From an uncultured Oscillospiraceae bacterium (lineage in GTDB: Bacteria; Bacillota; Clostridia; Oscillospirales; Acutalibacteraceae), in NCBI GenBank assembly GCA_948471205.1, contig CAOKRT010000008.1, positions 1 to 64,000 of the forward strand: DNA of 64,000 nt, written 5' to 3'. Under the pieces are notes generated by a model. It ran no database searches and had not been told where the DNA came from. It was given only the letters and a program-made list of their open reading frames with translations. Below, piece by piece: positions 26,911-35,852 of this stretch. The position numbers and the translations under genes are program-made. Numbering within the stretch: the stretch's first letter is position 1; each line of letters opens with the position of its first letter.

Positions 26911-28738
26911 CACAGTGACCTCCGTTCAGTTTATTTGCGCCGCATCCTGCACATTTAATTCTGCAGTGGGGCGTTGTTTTATTTTCATGAGCCTTTATAT
27001 TTTCACTTTCAAGGAATTTGCGTGAAACTCCGAAATCAAGATGATCCCAGGGCAGAAGCTCGCTGAACGGTCTTCTTCGCTTTGTATAAAAATGCGGGTC
27101 TATATTGTTTATTTCAAATGCTTTCATCCATGCATCAAAATTAAACCTGTCATCCCAGGAATCAAATTTACAGCCAAGTCGGAATGCATCAAGCAAAACC
27201 TTTCCCAGTCTTCTGTCTCCCCTTGCAAGAACTCCTTCCAGAAGCGAAGTCGGTGTTTCATGATATGAAACCTTAATTTTTCTTGACGGAATAGACTGAA
27301 GCAGATGTTCCTGTTTATATTTAAGACTTTCCATGGAATCCTCCGGCTCCCACTGAAACGGAGTAAAAGGCTTCGGAATGAAGGATGCGCAGCTTATGGA
27401 AACCTGAACGCCTGTACCCTTCTGCCTGTTCGGATTTTTATAAAAGGCATGAATAACCTGCATGCCAAGCTCTGCAATGCCTTCAATATCTTCAATGGTT
27501 TCCGTTGGCAGACCCATCATAAAATACAGCTTAACAGATGTCCATCCGTTGTCAAACGCTTTTGTGCAGGTTTTAATAACTTCTTCTTCCGTAACATTTT
27601 TGTTTATAACATCACGCAGACGCTGTGTGCCGGCTTCGGGAGCAAAAGTTAAACCGCTTTTTCTTACTTTGTTAAGCTTGTCCACAAGTTCATCTGAAAA
27701 ATTATCTACACGAAGCGACGGAAGCGACAGATTAATCTTATCCTTAACAGTCCAGTCAATCAGCGATGTAAGCATTTCATTTACACAGCTATGGTCAGAT
27801 GTTGAAAGAGAACAAAGAGAAAGCTCATCATAGCCGGTAGATTTTATCAATGCTTTTGCCTGTTCATTAATGGTTTCCACACTTTTTTCTCTTATAGGTC
27901 TGTATGTAAATCCTGCCTGACAAAAACGGCAGCCTCTGATACAGCCGCGGAAAATTTCCTCTACTGCTCTGTCATGAACAATGCTGATAAACGGTACAAC
28001 AAATTCTTTCGGATAAAAACATTTATTCATATCGGAAACAACGGACTTTTTAACTTTGGCAGGTGCACCGTTAACAGGCTTCAGCGCTTTCAGCGTGCCG
28101 TCTTCATTATAACTGTCTTCATAAAGGCCGGGCACATACACACCGTCTATTTCCTTTGCCATAAGCAGAAATTCTTTTTTAGATTTTCCGCTTTTTTTAC
28201 ATTCTTTAAGCAAATCAATAACTGCAGGCGTTGATTCCTCCCCGTCTCCCAGAAAAACAATATCCACAAAATCGGCTACCGGTTCCGGATTGCATGTGCA
28301 AGGACCGCCGCAGCAAATAACAGGTGTTAAATCCTTTCTGTCGGACGATTTAAGAGGCAATCCTGCCAAATCAAGCATATTAAGCATATTTGTATAGCAA
28401 AGTTCATACATAAGCGTAAAACCAATCATATCAAAATCCTTGATATAATCTCCGCTTTCAAGTGCAAAAAGCGGAATATCATTTTTGCGCATCAGCTCTT
28501 CCATATCTGTATCGGGAGCAAATACGCGTTCACACCAACTGTCTTCCCGTTCATTTACAAGAGAATACAAAATCTTCATTCCAAGGTGACTCATTCCGAT
28601 TTCATACAAATCGGGAAAACAGAAGGCATACCTTATGTCTATTTTTTCTGCGTCTTTTACAACACTGTTCAGTTCGCCGCCGGCATATCTGGCCGGCTTC
28701 TGAACATACTGCAGTATTTTTTCAATATTTCTTTTCAT
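26897..28738 (-). CDS. B12-binding-type radical SAM protein (TIGR03960 family)
   Basis: This 613-residue enzyme has an N-terminal cobalamin-binding-like region. 'FPDLYEIGMSHLGMKILY' lies near 45. The radical SAM cluster motif is 'FRGCIRGCRFC' (CxxxCxxC) near 270. A tail with 'CRIKCAGCGANKLNGGHC' adds further Cys. I place the start at 28738 (AGGGG upstream). An ATG at 28753 in the same frame would overlap the M50 gene and is also possible. It acts with the DUF2344 protein encoded next. Confidence 0.9.
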   Translation of the reverse strand: MKRNIEKILQYVQKPARYAGGELNSVVKDAEKIDIRYAFCFPDLYEIGMSHLGMKILYSLVNEREDSWCERVFAPDTDMEELMRKNDIPLFALESGDYIKDFDMIGFTLMYELCYTNMLNMLDLAGLPLKSSDRKDLTPVICCGGPCTCNPEPVADFVDIVFLGDGEESTPAVIDLLKECKKSGKSKKEFLLMAKEIDGVYVPGLYEDSYNEDGTLKALKPVNGAPAKVKKSVVSDMNKCFYPKEFVVPFISIVHDRAVEEIFRGCIRGCRFCQAGFTYRPIREKSVETINEQAKALIKSTGYDELSLCSLSTSDHSCVNEMLTSLIDWTVKDKINLSLPSLRVDNFSDELVDKLNKVRKSGLTFAPEAGTQRLRDVINKNVTEEEVIKTCTKAFDNGWTSVKLYFMMGLPTETIEDIEGIAELGMQVIHAFYKNPNRQKGTGVQVSISCASFIPKPFTPFQWEPEDSMESLKYKQEHLLQSIPSRKIKVSYHETPTSLLEGVLARGDRRLGKVLLDAFRLGCKFDSWDDRFNFDAWMKAFEINNIDPHFYTKRRRPFSELLPWDHLDFGVSRKFLESENIKAHENKTTPHCRIKCAGCGANKLNGGHCDARS

Positions 28739-28739
28739 A

Positions 28740-29264
28740 TTAGCCCCTAACATCCTTTAAATTAAAAACAATAAGATACAGTGAAATCAGCATTAAAGAA
28801 AATATCTGATATTCAAACATTAAATAACAAGATAAAGCGCTTAGCAAAATTAAAAAAATCAATGTAACTGCACGGCTGAATTTAGGCAGAAACAGCTTAA
28901 TAATTCTGCCCCCGTCCAGCGGAGCGGCCGGAAAAATATTTATCAGAAAAAGTATAAGATTTATTTCGTTTTTAAAAACTGCAAACAAAATAAGATTCAC
29001 AAGCGGACCGCAAAGCAAAACAAAAAATTCTTTCCATTTTGAAAGATTATTATCATATTTTAATCCGGCGCCGTAAAAAGACAGCTTAATCATTTTTGGT
29101 TTTACTCCGAAAACAAGAAGCATTATTAAATGACCGGCTTCATGAAGCGCAGAAAATAAAATTATATCAACTGTATTCTGATAACCGTAAAGAACAGCAA
29201 AAGAAAGCAGTATTAAAAAAGAAAAATCCAGTTTAAAAACGATATTCTTAAATTTAATTTCCAA
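28740..29264 (-). CDS. Site-2 protease family M50 membrane metalloprotease
   Basis: This 174-residue integral membrane protease has about five hydrophobic segments. Zinc ligands are in HEAGH at 41-45 and D118 in 'FPAAPLDGG'. It resembles SpoIVFB, which processes pro-sigma-K in the mother cell, but lacks a CBS domain. No SpoIVFA partner is adjacent. It lies between ruvX and the radical SAM gene on the same strand. A sporulation role is possible but not shown here. Confidence 0.85.
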   Translation of the reverse strand: MEIKFKNIVFKLDFSFLILLSFAVLYGYQNTVDIILFSALHEAGHLIMLLVFGVKPKMIKLSFYGAGLKYDNNLSKWKEFFVLLCGPLVNLILFAVFKNEINLILFLINIFPAAPLDGGRIIKLFLPKFSRAVTLIFLILLSALSCYLMFEYQIFSLMLISLYLIVFNLKDVRG

Positions 29265-29297
29265 ATAATCACCATAACATCTTACGGTAAAAAACTG

Positions 29298-29708
29298 TTA
29301 TTTATTCTTATCTATGTAAGATTGTAAAATCATAACGGCAGAAACGGCGTCAACAGTATCTTTTCTTTTCTTCCCGCGCACATTATTTGCAGAAAGAATA
29401 TTATGTGCCATAACCGTTGTAAGGCGTTCATCCTGAAATTCAACCGGCAAACCTGTTTTCTGCTCCACAGCAGCACCGAATGCACGGCAGGCATCGGCAC
29501 GGAAACCATAAGAACCGTCCATATTTCTCGGCAGTCCCACAATAATTTTTTCCGGCTTTTCATTTTCTGCAATTTCACATAATTTATCAATCAATTTCGG
29601 CTGGTAAGTTTCTTTAATTACCGTATAAGGTGAAGCAAGCGTTCCGCTTATATCCGAAAAAGCAACACCGGTTCGAACATCTCCGTAATCAACAGACATT
29701 ATTTTCAT
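29298..29708 (-). CDS. YqgF/RuvX, putative pre-16S rRNA nuclease
   Basis: This 136-residue RNase H-fold nuclease begins 'MKIMSVDYGDVRTG' with catalytic D7. 'IIVGLPRNMDGS' and 'FQDERLTT' carry the other acidic residues. I chose ATG 29708 (AAAGGTG upstream). An in-frame ATG at 29735 lies inside the stem of the preceding terminator and adds unrelated residues. Family members mature 16S rRNA or resolve branched DNA; the rRNA role is better supported. Confidence 0.92.
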   Translation of the reverse strand: MKIMSVDYGDVRTGVAFSDISGTLASPYTVIKETYQPKLIDKLCEIAENEKPEKIIVGLPRNMDGSYGFRADACRAFGAAVEQKTGLPVEFQDERLTTVMAHNILSANNVRGKKRKDTVDAVSAVMILQSYIDKNK

Positions 29709-29726
29709 AAAAACACCTTTAATGAA

Positions 29727-29752
29727 TAACGGCATCTGATATGATGCCGTTA
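29727..29752 (-). terminator. Hairpin after the PBP gene
   Basis: TAACGGCATC and GATGCCGTTA pair over 10 bp with a 6-nt loop, 18 bp past the PBP stop. The following T-run is short (TTCATT), so termination may be partial and allow read-through to ruvX. Confidence 0.6.
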
Positions 29753-29769
29753 TGATTTCTATTATTTAT

Positions 29770-32133
29770 CTAATCATTATTCTGCGCAGCCGTTGTTTTT
29801 TCTTCAGTTTCAGTATTGGAAGTTTCCTCCTGCGCAGCCGTTGTTCCTGTGGACTTGGAATAAGCAGGCAGATTATTTTTATCATACCAACCGTAATTTC
29901 CGCTTGCATAATTTGCAAGAAGTCCGTTTGAAGGGTCATACGCTCTTCTGGTTATACCGTCATATTCAGGGAAAGATTTCTGATTAATTCCTTTTGTATC
30001 ATAAATCTGTCTTAAAACCGTTCTCCACAAAATACCGGCAGGGCTGGGTGACTGCTTGATTTCTTTCTGAATGTCATATCCGAACCAGACAGCCGAAATA
30101 TATTCAGGTGTGCCGCCGACAAAATAGCGGTCTACACTGCCTGTTGTAGTACCTGTTTTACCAATACAATCTACACCTGAAATTTTAAATGTGGTACCGG
30201 TACCGCTGTTCATTACAGTCTGAAGAAGCTTGTTCATAAGCCATGCGGTGCTTTCCGTTAATGCCTGTTCCTTCGTTACTTCAGGGTTTGCTTCAAGAAT
30301 TGTATTGCCCTGCGAATCGGTAACTTTATAATAACAGTAAGGATAATAATACTGACCGCCATTGCCGAAGGTTGCATATGCTGCTGTCATTTCAAGAACA
30401 GAAACACCGTTTGTAAGTCCGCCTGTAGCAAGCGGTGCGGGCAGACAGTCATAATCCGGATCCAATGATGAAAGGTGAAATTTTTCGGTAAGAAAATTAT
30501 AGGAATAATCAAGACCGATATCAAGAAGTGTACGTGCAGACAAAGTATTCAAAGATTTTGCAATACCCTTTTGCACGGTAACCATATTTCCGGAATACGT
30601 TTTTCCTTCATTAGTAGGCCAAGGCTTTCCGTTATCTTTAATTGTTTCGGTAGGTGCATCCTTTATAAGTGTTGACCAGTAATAGTCAAATTTAGAATCA
30701 TTAAGACTTTTTTCAAAAGCGGGAGCGTAAACGGCAATCGGCTTAAACGTTGAACCCGGCTGACGCTTTGCATCAACGGCTCTGTTAAATCCAAGCGCAT
30801 TATTCTTTTTGCCTGTTCCGCCTACCAGCCCTAAAACACGGCCTTCATAATTCATAATAACCATGGCACTCTGCGCCTTATGGTCATTTATATTTTTATA
30901 GTTTTCGTAAACATCTTCAAGTGCTTCCTGCACCTCAAGATCAACAGCGGTATAAATATTAAGACCGCCGCCGTAAACAAGCGCTCTTGCTTTGCGCTGC
31001 GTATATCCCTGCTTCTGAAGATCCTCAATAACCGTTCTGATAACATAGTCAATATACCAGGAATCAACAACATTTGATTTAGAAGAATTTGAATCAGACG
31101 AAACCTGACTGCCTTTATAATTTTCGCTGTTTGTAAAAATAAGCTCATATGCAACCGCTTCATCATACTGTTCCTGTGTAATAAAGCCTTCGTTTTTCAT
31201 TGCAAATAAAACATCCTGCTGACGTTCTTTATTTGCTTCCGGATGCAGAAGAGGGTCAAATCTTGTAGGAAACTGCGTAATACCGGCTATGCATGCAGCT
31301 TCAGCTATATTCAAATCGGATACATTTTTTCCGAAATATACCTCTGCGGCTGTTTTAACACCGTAACATCCCTCTGAAAGATATATGGTATTCATATATG
31401 CTTCAAGAATTTTATTTTTATCATGGTGGCGTTCCAGATTAAGTGCAGAAAGAATTTCATTGAACTTTCTTGCAATGGTAACCTGCTTTTCATCCGTAAG
31501 ATTTTTAATAAGCTGCTGTGTGATTGTTGAACCACCCTGCCCCAAATTTTTGGGCTTTACAATTACGCCGCATGTTCTTATCCAGTCAACACCGTGGTGA
31601 TTTTCGAAACGCTTGTCTTCTATAGCAATAAAAGCCTTGGGCAGATATTCACCCATATCTTCAATATTCATCCAGATACGGTTTTCATCACCGTGAAGCC
31701 TTGTAAGCTCTTTTTCATTATTATTTTTATCATAAGCATAAATAAAGGAAGTTTGGCTTTGCGAATACTTCTGCTCATTAAGATTAAAAACAGGGTCGCC
31801 GTGAATAAAACTGTAAGCATAAATACCCATAACAGAAATACATACAACAGCTACAACACCAATTACAAGAAGTATACCTGTTAAAGCCCTGAAAATTTTA
31901 AAACGAACAGATTTTTTGTCTTTCTGCTCACCGCTGCTTTTCTTTATCTGCTTTTTTTCAATAATCCTGCCACGCTTAAAAGACCCGGTGTCTTTTGCAC
32001 CTGCATTATCAATATTATAGGCAGAGGGGACTTTTGTTTCTTCTGATTTCTGAGTTTCCTTATCTTCGTTATAAACTTTTGCAGAATTGTTCATAAAAGA
32101 TTCAAGCAAATCATCATAATCTCTTGATGGCAT
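29770..32133 (-). CDS. Class A penicillin-binding protein
   Basis: This 787-residue bifunctional peptidoglycan synthase has a cytoplasmic tail of about 78 residues and one membrane helix at 84-108. The GT51 glycosyltransferase has E172 in 'IEDKRFENHHG' and 'GGSTITQQLIKNL' near 200. The transpeptidase has the nucleophile motif S461-TFK, SLN at 527-529 and KTG at 659-661. The last ~30 residues are rich in Thr and Glu. It is bounded downstream by a hairpin. PBP1A-like is the best match; the exact paralogue name is not justified. Confidence 0.93.
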   Translation of the reverse strand: MPSRDYDDLLESFMNNSAKVYNEDKETQKSEETKVPSAYNIDNAGAKDTGSFKRGRIIEKKQIKKSSGEQKDKKSVRFKIFRALTGILLVIGVVAVVCISVMGIYAYSFIHGDPVFNLNEQKYSQSQTSFIYAYDKNNNEKELTRLHGDENRIWMNIEDMGEYLPKAFIAIEDKRFENHHGVDWIRTCGVIVKPKNLGQGGSTITQQLIKNLTDEKQVTIARKFNEILSALNLERHHDKNKILEAYMNTIYLSEGCYGVKTAAEVYFGKNVSDLNIAEAACIAGITQFPTRFDPLLHPEANKERQQDVLFAMKNEGFITQEQYDEAVAYELIFTNSENYKGSQVSSDSNSSKSNVVDSWYIDYVIRTVIEDLQKQGYTQRKARALVYGGGLNIYTAVDLEVQEALEDVYENYKNINDHKAQSAMVIMNYEGRVLGLVGGTGKKNNALGFNRAVDAKRQPGSTFKPIAVYAPAFEKSLNDSKFDYYWSTLIKDAPTETIKDNGKPWPTNEGKTYSGNMVTVQKGIAKSLNTLSARTLLDIGLDYSYNFLTEKFHLSSLDPDYDCLPAPLATGGLTNGVSVLEMTAAYATFGNGGQYYYPYCYYKVTDSQGNTILEANPEVTKEQALTESTAWLMNKLLQTVMNSGTGTTFKISGVDCIGKTGTTTGSVDRYFVGGTPEYISAVWFGYDIQKEIKQSPSPAGILWRTVLRQIYDTKGINQKSFPEYDGITRRAYDPSNGLLANYASGNYGWYDKNNLPAYSKSTGTTAAQEETSNTETEEKTTAAQNND

Positions 32134-32226
32134 TCATATACCCCCTTAATACAAATATCATAAATATTCTTAATTATACAATATATTTTATTACTAATAA
32201 AGAAATTTTTTGTAAATTTTTACATT

Positions 32227-33102
32227 TCAGTTCTGCGGCTGAAAATTCCGGCTCTTTTTTTTATTCATTACGTTTATTTTTTTTGAAACCATTATTCCGT
32301 CATACGTTTTTTTCGCTCTTATAAATACCCAAAACTTCTTTTTGCACTGTTTGCATTCACATACTGTTCTGAAACATTTATTAACGGATTCATAGTTTTT
32401 AATAATACGCATATTTGATTTACAGTATGGGCAGTTCAAAGGCTGTGTATTCACATTGAAATCTTCGGAAATACATTTGGTTAAATAATAAGGTTTAAAA
32501 ACAAGCCTTTCAAAAAATGCCCTGTCACATTCCGTTACAAAATTTGAAAAACGCTTTTTATCAAATACTTTTCTGAAACATTCCGCAGAAACAAAGCAAT
32601 CTTCAAGCGCTCTATGCAGATTTTCTGTATCCACATCAATTTTAAACAATTCGGCACAGTTGGAAAGACTAATCTGGTTTGAACCGTCCGTATTGATAAA
32701 AGACTGGCAGTATTTCTGCAAATCGGCATATTTTTTTATAAAATCAACTGAAGAAGTACCTATGAATTTCTTAAAATTATCAATTAAAACATAAAGATCG
32801 CTGTTTGACCAGCTTAAAAAAACACTGTTTTCCCCACCGCTCCATCTTTCAAACTCGGAAATTGCATCTGAAAACGCAATTCCGCAATGATTGATTTCTT
32901 CCATGGAAATATGCGTTAGATTTTTAAACCTTGATGAAAGTCTTCTTGAAAGTTTGGGCTTAACAAGCTGTTTAAAAGTATCTGCTATATTCAATTTTTC
33001 ATCTAATTTAATAGCGCCTATTTCAATGATTTCGTTCATACCTTTATTGGTTCGGTAATCATAGGCGTTATTCCATTCTAAATCAAAAATAACATAAAAC
33101 AT
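32227..33102 (-). CDS. DnaQ-like 3'-5' exonuclease with C-terminal zinc-ribbon-like region
   Basis: The protein has 291 residues. The exonuclease core begins 'MFYVIFDLEWN' (D7, E9), with 'EIIEIGAIKLDE', a central Asp region 'SNSDLYVLID', and 'LHRALEDCFVSAECF' carrying the last His/Asp. The C-terminal part has two CxxC pairs ('CPYCKSNM', 'CECKQCKK') that could bind zinc. I chose ATG 33102 with GGAG upstream. An ORF start at 33138 lies inside the secG terminator. It may process RNA or DNA ends; the family (KapD/exonuclease X-like) does not fix the substrate. Confidence 0.8.
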   Translation of the reverse strand: MFYVIFDLEWNNAYDYRTNKGMNEIIEIGAIKLDEKLNIADTFKQLVKPKLSRRLSSRFKNLTHISMEEINHCGIAFSDAISEFERWSGGENSVFLSWSNSDLYVLIDNFKKFIGTSSVDFIKKYADLQKYCQSFINTDGSNQISLSNCAELFKIDVDTENLHRALEDCFVSAECFRKVFDKKRFSNFVTECDRAFFERLVFKPYYLTKCISEDFNVNTQPLNCPYCKSNMRIIKNYESVNKCFRTVCECKQCKKKFWVFIRAKKTYDGIMVSKKINVMNKKKSRNFQPQN

Positions 33103-33128
33103 TTCTGCTCCGAAATCTGCAAAAAAAT

Positions 33129-33149
33129 AACCTTGCATAACGCAAGGTT
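33129..33149 (-). terminator. Terminator after secG
   Basis: AACCTTGC and GCAAGGTT form an 8-bp stem with a 5-nt loop, followed on the minus strand by ATTTTTTT. It lies 11 bp after secG. Confidence 0.85.
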
Positions 33150-33159
33150 ACCATTCTTT

Positions 33160-33411
33160 TTAGCCAACAAAAAGGAAAATAAGGAATGCTGCAAGAACAA
33201 CAACAAAGAATGCAACAATAAGCCACTTTGTCATTTTTTCAAGCTTTGCTTCGATAGTACGGGCTTTAGCTTTTCCGAGAAAAGTTTCCGCACCGCCGGC
33301 AATAGCACCTGAAAGATTCTGCGATCTTCCTTCCTGCATAAGAACAATGATTGTAATAATAATGGATGCTACTATAAGCACTGCACCGAAAACATAATGA
33401 TACCAAAGCAT
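33160..33411 (-). CDS. secG: Protein translocase subunit SecG
   Basis: This 83-residue inner membrane protein has two helices (about 5-26 and 62-82) and the conserved loop 'VLMQEGRSQNLSGAIAGGAET' region, with 'LMQEGRSQNLSGAI' characteristic of SecG. It assists SecYE-dependent export. It is monocistronic, with its own promoter and terminator. Confidence 0.95.
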   Translation of the reverse strand: MLWYHYVFGAVLIVASIIITIIVLMQEGRSQNLSGAIAGGAETFLGKAKARTIEAKLEKMTKWLIVAFFVVVLAAFLIFLFVG

Positions 33412-33446
33412 CGTAAACTTCCTCCATAGATAATTGATACTAATGG

Positions 33447-33475
33447 ATTATATCACAACAAATTACATAATGCAA
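33447..33475 (-). promoter_or_regulatory. secG promoter
   Basis: On the minus strand TTGCAT, a 17-bp spacer ending in TGTGA, and TATAAT lie 36 bp before the secG ATG. Confidence 0.75.
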
Positions 33476-33597
33476 GTATTTTTTTTGGTATTAATTGGCT
33501 TGAATTTTTTTTGCGTTAAAAATCATACTATTTATGACGGTAAGTTATTCAGCGTTTGCCATACCGTCTGCCATCTTAAACAAGATGGCTTTACATA

Positions 33598-35838
33598 TTA
33601 AAACGTTAACTGTTCGCCGATATCGGCAGCACTTGGCAGTGCACCGGCAGCAGGCAGATTTTTCGGTCTGTATCTGTAAGGTTTTTCAAATTCCCCTTCT
33701 TCGTATAAATGAACCGAAATTACCTTATCGGATTTCTTTTTTAAAGTCATGGCCTGAACACCCTGTGTGCTTTTTGTGGTTTTGGGCGAAACAGCGGCCG
33801 TATTCAGAAGTATTTTTCTTCCGTTTGAACCGCAGATAACAATATCTGCATCTTCCGGCAGATACAAAGCGCTTACCAACGGCGATTTATCACTGTAAGC
33901 ATTAATCAGTTTTTTTCTGTTTGTTTTTGTTTCATAAGCAGACATATCAACCTTGGCAATTTTTCCGTTTTCAAAAACAAAAATCATATAACCCCTGTAT
34001 TCGCTGAAAACGGCGATATAGGCGGTTTCCTCGCCTTCCTCCATATTCAGCTTTGAGGCTACAAATTCGCCGAGAACAGATGCTTTGGTATCCGGAAAAT
34101 CATCCACTTTTGCCTTATAAACCTGAGATTTTGTGGAAAATGCCAGAAGTTCATCTTTATTGGAGCATTCAACCGTTTCAATGATTGTATCGCCCTCTTT
34201 AAGCTTCTGCTCACCGCTCATACGAAGATTGGCTGTTCTGATTTTCTTTGCATATCCGCCCTCAGTAATAAATACGGTTACCGGATAGTCGGGAACATCC
34301 GGCTCTGTATCCGTATCCGATTCGGGCACATCGTAAAGAATTTCCGTACGTCTGCCTGTGTCATATTTATCAATCACATTTTCAAGCTCAGCAATAATAA
34401 TTTTTTTCATTCTTGTTTTGCTTGAAAGTGTTTTCTCCAAATCGGCAATTTCATCTTCAAGCGCTTCAATGTCTTTAATGCGCTTTAAAATATATTCCCT
34501 GTTCAGATGGCGGAGTTTGATTTCGGCAACATATTCTGCCTGTATTTCATCAATACCGAAGCCAATCATAAGATTCGGCACAACCTCTGATTCACTTTCC
34601 GTTTCTCTTACAATTTTAATTGCCTTATCAATATCAAGCAGTATTTTGGACAAACCTTTAAGCAGATGAAGCTGCTTTCTTTTTTTTGCAAGTGTAAAAT
34701 TAATTCTTCTTGTTACACAGTTCAGACGGAATTTAATCCATTCATCAAGAATTTCTCTTACACCCCTGACTTTTGGTACACCATTGATAAGAACATTGAA
34801 ATTACACGGAAACGAATCCTCAAGCGGCGTCATTTTATACAGCCTTGTCATCAGCTTGTCCGGATCTGTTCCGCGTTTAAGATCAATCGTGATTTTAAGA
34901 CCTTTTAAATCTGTTTCATCCCTGATATCTGAAATTTCTTTAATTTTATTTGCTTTAACAAGTTCAATTATTTTATCAATAATTGCTTCGGAAGTTGTTG
35001 TGGGCGGTATCTGCGTAATATCAATACAGTTATAAGATTTATCATACGTATATTTTGAACGGATTTTAACAGAACCGCGACCGAAAGCATAAATTTTTTC
35101 CAGCTCGTTTTTATCATATATAATATATCCGCCGCCGATAAAATCAGGCGCAATCAGCGTATCAGAAACAATATGCTCAGGGTTTTTCATAAGAGCAACC
35201 GTGGTTTCGCATATTTCTTTCAGATTAAAGGACGCAATGGAAGAAGCCATACCTGCGGCAATACCTGTGGTAACATTACACAGAATAGACGGAAATGTTA
35301 CAGGAAGAAGCCTTGGTTCCTTCATAGTATTATCATAATTATCTACAAAATCAACCGTATCTTTATCAATATCATCAAAAAGTTCTTTGCATATCGGTGC
35401 CAGCTTTGCTTCGGTATATCGTGAAGCGGCATACATCATATTCTTTGAATATGCCTTTCCGAAGTTGCCTTTTGATTCTACATAAGGATATAAAAGACTT
35501 TCATTTCCTCTGGAAAGTCTTACCATTGTTTCATAAATAGAAGCATCGCCGTGCGGATTAAGCTGCATGGTTCTGCCCACGATATTGGCACTTTTAATGG
35601 TTGAGCCTTTTAAAAGACCCATATTATACATAGTAAAAAGAAGCTTTCTGTGGGAAGGCTTTAAACCGTCAATTTCAGGAATGGCACGGGAAAGAATAAC
35701 ACTCATTGCATAGGGCATAAAATTCTTTGTAAGCGTGTCTGTAATAATTTCCCTTGTAACGGTACCGGCATTTTCTATATGCACATTTTCGTTAAGAGCA
35801 GTGTTTTCTTCAGGCATATTCTTTTTTCTTTTTGCCAT
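33598..35838 (-). CDS. Type II topoisomerase subunit A (ParC/GyrA family)
   Basis: This 746-residue DNA-cleaving subunit starts at ATG 35838 behind GGAGG. The catalytic Tyr lies in 'AASRYTE' near 135. The quinolone-region equivalent 'HGDASIYETMVRLS' and 'GMASSIASFNLKEI' are present. The coiled-coil gate follows, and the C-terminal part with beta-pinwheel-like strands is shorter than in GyrA. It is 14 bp after the B subunit. Topoisomerase IV is more likely than gyrase, given the short C-terminal domain, but the window shows no second pair for comparison. A hairpin GCCATCTT/AAGATGGC (33571-33590) follows the gene but lacks a T-run. Confidence 0.88.
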   Translation of the reverse strand: MAKRKKNMPEENTALNENVHIENAGTVTREIITDTLTKNFMPYAMSVILSRAIPEIDGLKPSHRKLLFTMYNMGLLKGSTIKSANIVGRTMQLNPHGDASIYETMVRLSRGNESLLYPYVESKGNFGKAYSKNMMYAASRYTEAKLAPICKELFDDIDKDTVDFVDNYDNTMKEPRLLPVTFPSILCNVTTGIAAGMASSIASFNLKEICETTVALMKNPEHIVSDTLIAPDFIGGGYIIYDKNELEKIYAFGRGSVKIRSKYTYDKSYNCIDITQIPPTTTSEAIIDKIIELVKANKIKEISDIRDETDLKGLKITIDLKRGTDPDKLMTRLYKMTPLEDSFPCNFNVLINGVPKVRGVREILDEWIKFRLNCVTRRINFTLAKKRKQLHLLKGLSKILLDIDKAIKIVRETESESEVVPNLMIGFGIDEIQAEYVAEIKLRHLNREYILKRIKDIEALEDEIADLEKTLSSKTRMKKIIIAELENVIDKYDTGRRTEILYDVPESDTDTEPDVPDYPVTVFITEGGYAKKIRTANLRMSGEQKLKEGDTIIETVECSNKDELLAFSTKSQVYKAKVDDFPDTKASVLGEFVASKLNMEEGEETAYIAVFSEYRGYMIFVFENGKIAKVDMSAYETKTNRKKLINAYSDKSPLVSALYLPEDADIVICGSNGRKILLNTAAVSPKTTKSTQGVQAMTLKKKSDKVISVHLYEEGEFEKPYRYRPKNLPAAGALPSAADIGEQLTF

Positions 35839-35852
35839 CAATCCATTCCTCC

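Noticed and set aside
29709-29735. Longer start for the RuvX-like gene
   Set aside because: It falls within the hairpin after the PBP gene and adds residues not seen in the family.
33571-33590. Terminator after the topoisomerase A gene
   Set aside because: GCCATCTT/AAGATGGC forms a stem but no T-run follows on the transcribed strand, so I did not list it as a feature.
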